Assembly: GCF_949628265.1 (NCBI RefSeq) | Contig: NC_088787.1 | Span: 19,024,501 to 19,088,500, forward strand | DNA: 64,000 bases | DNA from: Cloeon dipterum | Taxonomy: Eukaryota; Arthropoda; Insecta; Ephemeroptera; Baetidae | Reading direction: 5' to 3' | Shown: one piece after another, positions 55,108 through 64,000 of the stretch | Position numbering within the stretch: the stretch's first letter is position 1 | How the letters are laid out: every line of letters begins with the position of its first letter | The notes under the pieces: model-generated | What the model was told of the DNA's origin: nothing | Database searches by the model: none | What the model saw: the letters and a program-made list of their open reading frames with translations, nothing else | Program-made: the position numbers and the translations under genes

Positions 55108-58100
55108 CTAGGAGAGATGGAAAGAGTGCTGGCCCTCTTGGGCAGCCACTTGGAGCTTGGCCCTCATAACTTCAATGGACGAATAATCAGGCAACTTCAG
55201 GTAGTTCACACAGGTCATGACGGAAGGCAGGAAATCATCAGGGTCCATGTTTCCTTCCAGGGTTTTGCGCACAACGGTCAAAGGTGGATTCAGACTTTTA
55301 AAACCTACAAGTGAATAATAAAAAGAAATAAACTTTTTTGAAAGAGATAATATTTTAAAATGGACAAACCTCCAACGGGAAGGCGGGGAGATCCAGTGAC
55401 GAACTGCAGGAATTTCCGCTGCTCCTCTTGATTGTAGCTGGAGAGGATTTCAAAGAGGAACCTGATCGCCCTCGAGTCGGGTGTGAAGCCGTGGTCAGGC
55501 CGACAGCACTCCATCAGTGTCTTGATGTCCCAAGAGCCGGTGCCGGCGGGACCCATGGGCGAGCCACAGAAAACGGCCTCCAGCTCCTCGGGATAGAAGA
55601 GACGCAAGTGCTCGAGCGGGAAAACGGCCTCAAATCCGTCGCGAAGGGCTTCCACCTGCTTGTTGATCCCTTCGTTCAGGAACCAGTGGCATACCAGCTA
55701 CAAAAAAAAACACAATTAATTACACTGTATATGGGTTGTGATAATGTGAGGGCGAAAAATAACCTCAAATTAACTCTTCAGTTTTTAGATAAGTTCTCTT
55801 TCAGGTTCAATAAAGGCCTTAACAAAGTATGGGACTTAATGCTACCCAAAGGGTTAGTAATAATATTAGATTTTTGGGAGAGTGTGACCTGCAGGTTTCG
55901 AGAATTGGAGGTGCAAAAGTTGAAAAGGGTATATTTGAGTTAAGCTGAATAGGAATGAAATCAATATTGAACGATTGGCTGATATGTTCAATTGTGTCAT
56001 GATTTGGGTCACTCCAGAGGTAAGGAAGGACCATCAGAACAGGAAAGAAATCGAATCCTGGCGTCAGGGTAGCCCTCTTGGATTGGTGCTATTAAAATCC
56101 CTTGCGTAGCCACTTTAACGACACCTGACAGGATATGTATAGGTTCGATCTGCAAGATTTGCACATTGTCAGAACGGAACTTTCAAGAGCTTTCAGCATA
56201 ATATGTGCAGTTTGACCTTGACTCAACCCTAAGAGTGCATTCCAGATACTACGGGATAAGATTCTGGCCACATCAGAGTGTTTAATGAGTATAAAAGCAC
56301 GTTCCAAGGAAATAATATCAACCGATCGTGAAATTTTGATATTAATCCCTAAACAGATGAACTAAAAAACGCTCTTTTTCAACCTTTGACCCTTTGTAAC
56401 TCGAAACCTGCAGGTTTCTCGGTCCCAAATATTTATAAGAATACTTTACTATAAGAACACTTCATTTTTCAGTTATACCTGGAACTCTTTTCGAGTTACA
56501 TACAAAAATAATAAAATATTTAGTTTCAATTCGCAATTAAATAATTGACAAAAGTTATTTTTAAGCAATGAAAGAATTCCAACTCACCTTAATGTACGAA
56601 TCAAGATTGTGGATGGTGACGTTAGCGTCTTTGCCTCCTTTCTTAAGCTCAACGTTGGGGTATCCAGGCAGAGTGAAGTCGAGTCCGAGGTCAGCTACAG
56701 GACAGCCGTCAAGCGTTAACTTCTCCTGCGACTCCTTCCTCTGCATTGCACTCAGGGCCGAGTCCTTGTCGATGTTGGCGTACTGCCGGGCCAGCGGCTG
56801 CAGACGCGCCAGGGTGGTGTGCACCGACGGGGTGACAAAGGCCAGGTCGGGTAGGCTGAGCATCGACTGCTCGCCCAGCAACACTCGGTACAGCGTCTGG
56901 CTGAACGGCATGTCCAGCATGCGCGAGTCCATCACTGCTTTGGCCATCAGCCGACCGAGGAAGCGATACTTGGCCTTGATGCGCGCCAGCTGCACCACTT
57001 TGGCGTTCTTGCTCAGCGGCATCGGGAAGAGGCCCGTTGCCGAGTGCACATATTGCGTCTGGCCGTCGACGCCGCCAGACACTGCTTCACCCAGCCACAA
57101 CTCCAGGTCAGCTCGCTGCAGCTCTCGCGAAACCAAAGCGTAAAATTCCAGGGTTGGACCAAGACCAGTTCCAACCTGAAAGATTAAGAATTTTTAAATC
57201 ATGAGATTCACATTGAGATCTTTAGATAGAGAAATCCTATGAAACGTTGTAAAATTAAACTCAGTATTTAATTGGTGCAATCTAGGGAACAAACTAAAAA
57301 CAATGTTTTTTACCAAAAATAATCATGCTTGTCTCTTAATTCCATGCATAATAGAAAATTTACAATAATAATATTATTGGTAAAATTGTTCAAATTTCCA
57401 AGGAAATCACCACTAACGTCAACTCTAAATATTATGAAAATAACCTTGCTATTATATCTACATTGCGCTTTTAATTTAAATGTACATAGTTTAAAGCTCA
57501 CCTCATTCTCGTATTGCACTTCCAAGAGAGCACGCGAGGTTGCCAAATCCTGCACCACTTGTTCAGCCTGCCTGAGAATGTCGGACCGCGAGACGGTCCT
57601 CTTGCGTCTATCGAGGCGCGGAGTCACCCTTTCGTGTGCCTCAGCAGAGTTCAGTTCAGGAGAGGCTTCAAGGAGGCGTTGCAGGGCTCTATCGCGGTCG
57701 AAGGAAGTCGCATAGAAGAGCAGCTGGCGCACCTCAAAGGGGAATAGGAACGGGCACGCCGAGGCAACCTGCTGCAGCCAGGCAGGGAGGTTGCCGGTCA
57801 TTATGACAAGCGGGTCCTGAAGTTGGCGCGAGGCCTTGGCGGAGATCTTGTTGCTGATGAACTCCTGCTGCGGGAGGAGGGATTTGCTGAAAGGCAGCTG
57901 GTACAGGGTGCCCCAGTAACGGCTGAGCGCGTGCAGCACGCGCAGAAGGCACAGCACGTCCAGGGAGGCATCGTTGATTGTGACGTTGTCTGGCAGGCGC
58001 GGGTGCAGGAACTGACTTAACGGGCACGCAGGCGGCCGCAAACCAGATTCCTTGCTGCGTCTGCAATGAGAAAAATTATTCGCTTGAATATTTATTCTGT

Positions 58101-61100
58101 CGAGATATCGGGAGACCTAGAACTCTTTTTCCCTGTTAATTAAAAAAAATAAAGTTAGAACGTGACTTTTGAGTTGAAACTACAGCTAAAAATTCTAAAA
58201 TTGTGCTAAATAATTTCAAGGAAACTAAGTAACTAATTTTTGCCTGGCTTATCATCCTAACTACAAATACTAATGGTTATATAACACTCACCTAGAACTG
58301 CTCTTAGAAGAGCTTTTCCCCTTGCGGTGGTGTCCACTGGAGGGTGTGGCGGAGGAGGTGCTAGCCAATGGTTGAGAACCTGTGCGGCTGGAGGAAGGCA
58401 CAGAAGGCCCCTCTTCAGGCGCTGGCCGATAGTAGATGGTGTGGGTTTGGACCCAAAGACCTGCGTTGCCCAGGGGGACCTCCGAATCAGTGTCTGTTTC
58501 AGACTGGTCGTTGGCGAAGGCCGGGTTGTTGCTGAACTGACGCACAGCTTGGTACACAGTCATGTTGTAAGGCAGTGGGTTGTCTCCAATCAGGAACTGC
58601 AGCTTGTGACGCGCGTTGGTTTGGCTGATCACCACGGCAGCCAGGGTGTCGTCGATGTCCTCCTCCGTTTCGTCATCAGAGTCCACGGTGTCCTTCTCCC
58701 GGATCCTGCCGTAGCCTCTGACCACCAGGTATCTCTCGATTGCCTGCACCAAGGCGAGAGGATCGATCTTCACGGTGCCACCCTTCCATTGTTTCAGGGA
58801 GTTGCATGAAGGATGGCGTTGCAAATTGCACTAAAAATTTGGCGAAGTTAGAAAATAACCATGTTTTGAGATGAAAAGCTCACCTTGAGTTGATGAGTAT
58901 TGAAGAACTTGAGGGCACTAGTGCCTCCTGCCCGTCCAGCACTGGTTCCCGTTGGCAGATCGTGAACTTTGACTGGGAACTGCTCAAGCTGGGCAATGCA
59001 CCCACCAAGTTTGGCGACCAAAGCAGAGAAAGCAGCGATGGTGCCAGCATCCGATGGCATTTCCTGCCACTCAGCATCCTTCTGCAAGAAAACATATAAA
59101 CATAAGAAATAATTTACATGCTTCGCGAAGCACTTCAACTTACAGGGCAGCTTGCAAACACGTTGAGGAACACACGGAGTTTGAGATCTCTAGGAGGATG
59201 CGGTTTCTGGTCAAGCGAGTCTTCGCTTGTATCGACCTCGATATTGTTATTGTTGTTTTGCGAGGTCGACTGCATCACCTGCAGTTGTGACTGAGGGTGC
59301 GCCTGCGCCTCTTGGTTGGGATCGAAAGTGAGGTAGTGCAGGAGGGCGTTAATGAGACCGCTGTGGTTCACCTCAAATGGAGATATGTCTGAGGTGAGTA
59401 CAATGTCTTTGAGCTCAGCAAGAGCAACGTCACCTTGCCAGGGCTGCAATAATAATAAGCATGAGTTCCATTATATTTTAACACAAATGAGACAAAATTA
59501 AGCTCAACTTATTTTTCATGACAAAAATCAATCAAAATTGCATAGTTAGATTTATGATCTAGTCGTAGTCAATCTAACTCACCTGTGATTGGAGTCTCTC
59601 GATGGCTTGTGTGAGTTTAGAGAGAACATTGAGTGCAGGGTGAGCTCCATTGGTCTCATCATTATCAAAGTACATGGCCACAAACTTCTGCGCTTGTTCC
59701 CTGACCCAGGTGCGCGCCTTTTCCTTGTTGCCGGCGGCTATTCCACCAACGCTACACGACTTGTTGAGGTTGGAGATGGAATTATCCTTGTGTCTGTGGT
59801 CAGAGTGACCATTGTGGGTCGCACCGAAGGCGGACGCGGCTGAGGCAGTGGAGGAGCCCATGCTTGCGGTAGAGCGGCCCCATCGAGCCGGATTGAGACT
59901 TGCAAGGAAGCTTGCTTTAGCACCAGAGAATCTTGAGCGACTTGGGGTTCCACTTCCGCCGCCGCCGCCTGAGCCGAGCAGCGAGAATGGATCGGGGCTG
60001 CTGTTGCTACTACTTGAGGCTATGCTGCTGGGGGTTCCTGTGCGATTGCTGCCCGAGCTGCTTGGCGAGTTTCCAGAGAATGGTTTCACTGAAATCAAAA
60101 TAGATTCTTCAGTTGTGTGTCACAGGGGCAAGCAAACAATTTTCAATTGGACTTAATTGAAAAATGCCAACTTTAGCAATATAATTTTTACTATTATAAG
60201 ATTGAGAGAATCTTTGACCAAAATTCAATATTAATTATACAAATAATTACCTTTGAAGTACCCTGAGGGAACATTGGATTGAAATGAAGATGATGGCACA
60301 CTTGAACTTGAAGAGGCAACGTCGTCTTGACGAGCTTTTCGGCTGGACGTGGCACCACTGCAGCGTTTTCCACCAGGTTTTCTGCGTTTCAAGACATCAC
60401 CCAAGACTCTGCAAGCGACATTAACACACCGCGTAAAAAAGCAATTAATTCTTACATATTTCCAGACGGTTGGGCGGCTACTTCAGGATCGAGAGGCTCC
60501 ATCAAATTCCTGGCAACAAGACTCTGTAGCTCAGTAGGTGCACTAATTTTGTTCAGCTTCTCTCCCGCGGGACTGGCGCTGTTAGAGGAGCCAGCCCCAG
60601 GCGTTTGAGGAAGGGGAGACTCGGCAAGATGCCTGATTTGGTGCATCACGCCCTCACGGCGGAAGTGCACGCCGAACTCTGCGGGAAGCTTCGCCATCAA
60701 CAGGTACGCCATCTGCAGCGCGCCGACCACGATCCTCAGATCCTGAGAGGCCAGCATGCCAGCCAAGTGACTGGACACGACTTGGTTGCGGAGAACCTCC
60801 TTCAGCAGGTCCGCCGACGCAAAGTGGACCATGCGGAGAAGTGCCTTGAGGCATTTGCAGCGGACCGCGGGCCCAGCAGACGACGAGTACACTTCGTATA
60901 GAACGGAGAACAGCGACCTGATGAATCCAGCGGCCAGCTCTCTGTCCTCTTCTGAATCAGCGTCCATCTTCACGTCAGGAGAGCCAGGCGTGCCGGTGGC
61001 ACCGCCGAGTCCTCCAACTGGCAGCACGCGCCTCATAACAGGTCTGGAGGTGCCAGTGTCCTCATTGATTTGCTGCATGGCGTGGAAGTCGATCGTGTAG

Positions 61101-64000
61101 GTTCTGCCCAGCGTTGACAGACTGATTTCGTCCTCGCCGGCCTGGTGGGCCGCTTCGATGATCCTTGAATCCATCGAGTTGTAAGAGTGCCACAGTTCCC
61201 TGTCGTCTCGCCACTGCCAAGTGACCGCATCCTGCGCCACTGGCACGGGTCTCTCAATGAGCGAGTCCACAGAGAAGAGACCGTCGGTGGGCAGGCGAGG
61301 CATCAACTCGCCGATCAAACAAGTGATTTCATACAGCTCTTGAGGACTTCTGGTGACCAGCTCAACGTCTTCGTTGTTAGAGACAGTGGTGGCGTTGCCC
61401 GTGAGCAGAAAGAGTAGAGTGTCGGCGACGTTGTGGCGCAACAGTTCTCTCGCTAGGGATGGGCAGTTGGCACACATAACAGACAGCATTCGCAGAACGG
61501 TGATGAAGGTGCCAGTGGAAATGATCTGTGGCGACACCACAAGGATGCGTTGGAGGTTGGCCAGCAGCTCAGTGCTGGCGATGGTTTGCAAACGACTGGC
61601 ATCCAGCTGGAAGCTATCAACCAACCTGCTGAAGGCCAGGCACACGCTTTCTATGCTTTTCTTATCCTGAAATAAAGAAATGACGCGTTTGTACAAACTG
61701 ATAGTGGACAGCAGGTAAATGAATGTCTCCATTTACTCATCACTTCGCAACAATTTCAAGTACACTCAAGAGAAAATCAGCACTTATCACGAAAATCTTT
61801 CAAAATAAGTGCACTGGTTTGAAATAACTTTTTGCACCACAAGTCAAGAAAACTGTCTTAAAAGTAGGGTAAACAAAAATACACTTCTTGATCAATCAAT
61901 ACTATAAAAAGAAACATGACTCATGAAGTTTGCAAGAAGAGAAACTAGGTCTAGAATAAACTCGCTATTTTCTTTTTTTTAAAATTCTTAACAAGTCATA
62001 AAACAACCCTGCTTAAAAAAGTAATCGTTGTAGCATACCTGCTGGGTGAGGCGTGAAGCCAACACGGGCAAACTGTCTGAGACGAGTTGGAACTCGTCTT
62101 GGTGCAGATTCATGCAGCAGTTTGAAGTGGTGGCCAGGGCAGCTCTTTGGGCGTTGATGCTGAAGAAGTCTAGATACATCAGGCAGGAAGAGACGCCACG
62201 AGCTTGCAAAATGGCCTTGCCATGACGTCTTGAGAGCATTTCTAAGGCAGTCAGACTCTGCTCTGCCACATCCATGCACTGGATAACTTGCAACTTCTCA
62301 AGGAAGCAAGGGACCGCATCAACAACAACCACCGAAGACCGTGGGAGAGCTTCCATCATGTAAGTGAGAGCTCGACAAGCATGGTTCATCTGGGGGATGA
62401 AGTTAATTAAAAAAAACTGCTTTTAAGAGGACACGCACGATAACTCACCATGTCAAAGTTGTGTTCCATGGAGAGAAGATTGATCAGGGCAGGCACGACC
62501 TGCTTGATGGGGAAACCAGCAAGCGTGTCCTCATTGCCCATTACCAGCGTTTGGCACATTTCGATTACGGCCGAGAGTTGAACAGTTTCATCAGTGCTCT
62601 GGAGTCCAGTGAGTAGTTGCTGCACCTTAGAGTTGGAGCTGTTGGAGCCTCCACTCACCCCAATGCCCCCCCTGTTCAAGAGGTGTTGCATCCTGGGACC
62701 GAGTGCACCAAACAAATGTGGTGGTAGACCTCTTGACTCCAGCAAAGCCTGCAGGCGACCAACCTGAGGAAATGATAGGAGTTTTTGAACACACTTATCA
62801 AATAACTGTTATTGCAAATAGGCCATAACAAAATGTTGTGACCTAGTGAACCAACTAAAGGAGAATCATTTCCAAAACAAAAGCAAAAGGTTAAAGTTTC
62901 CTTGGCGCAACTAATGACATCTAGGCAGAATTAACAGAACTTACGCTTACTATTATTTACAGTTAAGAGTTAGGAACTCAAAAAAGTCAGAGAAATGGTA
63001 GAAGTGCATGCGGTATCAAAAAGAGCAGGGAACTGCTGGCGAGAAATTTTAGGCCCACTATATAAAGCAAGTACTAGCTTGAGCCATGAAAGCAAATACA
63101 TAATAATTCTGTTCTCTGAGCGAGCAATAGACAATAAACACTGTGTTGCCGAGAAAAGCAATAATATTATGCCCCACATCAGACACCAACTGCCCGAGCC
63201 GAACGAAAGAAACCAAACTTAAAAGAGATCTATTGATTCGCCAAGAGGTAGTTGCACATACTGAGCTTGCAGTTCGCGCCAACAATTGGCTGCTGCTGCC
63301 GCTTGAGTTTGACTGCAGGAGCATGGTAGACGTGCTAGTGCAGCTGAGGCCCACCTCACTGTCATCACTTTCGCTGTCGGCCGCTGCGGCGGCCGTGGCC
63401 GCCGCAGCAGCGGCACTGCTGGCTGAGGCGGCTCCTCCCTGCTGAGCGGATCCTGCGGTTGCTGCTGTGGCCAGGAGAGACGGTCCTCCGCTGGACGACG
63501 CAGACAACAGCGGCGGGAGAAGCGGCGGAGACGTGGCCCTCGCTGCCGAAGAGGCTGCTGCTTCTGCCAGTCCTTCCCAGCCACCACTGTCCCCTCCTGA
63601 GGATGCGTTCATGATGACCGAATTATCGCCGGCCGGAGGATGAGAGCTGGATGAGGATGACGAAGGACCAGGAGCAGCCGACGAAGTCGACTGAGAGGAT
63701 GAGGCCAGAGGCAATTTAGTGCCCCCTCGCGACGTACGCCGGCCACTGTTCAACATAATCGATTTTTCTTTTTTAAATTTAATTCCAATTCACGTAAGAA
63801 AGCAGCAATGTTATTTATGGTAATTACAAGGCTATCAATTTGCTAAAAAAAATTGTTATGATTGAGCAAGCTCACCAACCAATTAATTAAATAGAAATCA
63901 AACCAAGACTAACCTGCTGCTGGCACAGGACCCCGTGGTTGTTTTGCTTCTCGAGCTTCGCCTCAGGTTGTCCTTCGACCCACCTGACTGCTGCTGCTGC
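55108..64000 (-). CDS. ctrip: TRIP12, HECT-type E3 ubiquitin ligase (5' end outside window)
   Basis: Fourteen exons in phase: beyond 64000-63914, 63745-63355, 62763-62449, 62389-62039, 61666-60456, 60408-60251, 60088-59583, 59443-59144, 59081-58884, 58830-58292, 58060-57502, 57175-56588, 55697-55370 and 55304-55108, about 1908 residues inside the window. Order: Ser-rich N-terminus, armadillo-like region ([37 protein letters not shown]), WWE domain ([14 protein letters not shown] ... [17 protein letters not shown]), linker with [13 protein letters not shown], and HECT domain ([26 protein letters not shown]-like [24 protein letters not shown]). The thioester Cys is in [14 protein letters not shown] (codon at 55212-55210). 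TRIP12 ubiquitinates nuclear proteins and acts in the N-degron/ubiquitin-fusion pathway; the fly orthologue is circadian trip. A poly(A) signal lies at 55085-55080. The intron 55698-56587 carries a foldback repeat. Exons from about 61660 upward are duplicated at 49.3-52 kb. Confidence 0.95.
55866..56434. mobile_element. Foldback/MITE-like element in a TRIP12 intron
   Basis: The intron between 55698 and 56587 contains long imperfect inverted repeats. CCTGCAGGTTTCGAG (55888-55902) is exactly complementary to 56400-56414, with similarity extending over about 65 bp on each side. A second pair, 55960-55985 and 56315-56340, matches at 21 of 26 positions in inverted orientation. The inner sequence has no coding frame. 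The structure fits a nonautonomous DNA transposon with long terminal inverted repeats. I could not define a clean target-site duplication or superfamily. Confidence 0.6.

Noticed and set aside
56568-57143. 191-codon plus-strand ORF opposite the TRIP12 HECT exon
   Set aside because: Shadow frame of a conserved HECT exon; the product has no domain character.
61641-64000. Idea that the right-hand TRIP12 5' exons are the derived copy
   Set aside because: Only this copy continues in phase into the WWE and HECT exons, so it is taken as the parent; the 49.3-52 kb copy ends at NCBP2.
1-64000. CRISPR arrays, bacterial operons, ribosomal RNA genes, retroviral, LTR or Polinton-type elements
   Set aside because: Nothing with the needed repeats, genes or protein signatures was found on either strand.

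Overview
This looks like nuclear DNA of a pterygote insect. Evidence: four arthropod long-wavelength (LW) opsin genes in a row, GT-AG introns that are mostly 60-900 bp, an AT-rich background, a Tube/IRAK4-type kinase and metazoan genes such as TRIP12, COMMD3, WDR83, TMEM256, NCBP2 and RpS30/FAU. I cannot fix the order; small introns and an LW-opsin array would suit a mayfly- or dragonfly-like insect, but that is a guess. I saw no prophage, CRISPR or operon features, and no retroviral, LTR or other virus-like remains.

Layout. 3.28-14.3 kb (+): an 18-exon type II transmembrane protein with SEA, EGF, five LDLRa, SRCR and trypsin-like domains. Two of its three catalytic residues are replaced, and one exon adds about 970 residues of His/Asp/Glu/Ser/Pro-rich repeats. 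16.4-17.8 kb (+): TMEM256 (DUF423). 17.0-22.6 kb: an imperfect tandem duplication carrying two RpS30/FAU genes (-) with identical proteins, and two copies of the COMMD3 first exon, of which only the right one is usable. 21.9-26.4 kb (+): COMMD3, whose second intron holds a Tube/IRAK4-like kinase on the opposite strand (25.0-23.0 kb). 26.46-28.38 kb (+): WDR83, whose start codon lies 33 nt after the COMMD3 stop codon.

28.6-43.0 kb (-): four LW opsins in tandem with mosaic intron content. Three share a TATA box with a TAAT-N3-ATTA-type site 42-45 bp upstream. 44.2-46.7 kb (-): an uncharacterised leucine-rich-repeat-like protein. 47.7-48.2 kb (+): an unrecognised small gene. 48.6-49.3 kb (-): NCBP2/CBP20, directly downstream of a second copy of the TRIP12 5' exons (49.3-52.8 kb), so that a TRIP12-NCBP2 splice would be in frame. 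52.9-53.1 kb (-): a small zinc-finger ORF. 55.1-64.0 kb (-): the TRIP12 HECT ubiquitin ligase, continuing beyond the window end.

Most notable: the TRIP12/NCBP2 junction (with a 2-nt frame break inside NCBP2), the dead-protease transmembrane protein with its metal-binding-like domain, the opsin array and its promoter grammar, and the COMMD3 locus, which combines a nested antisense kinase, a decayed exon copy and a probable two-gene transcript with WDR83. Exon borders were placed by hand from splice signals and reading phase. No alignment or database search was run.
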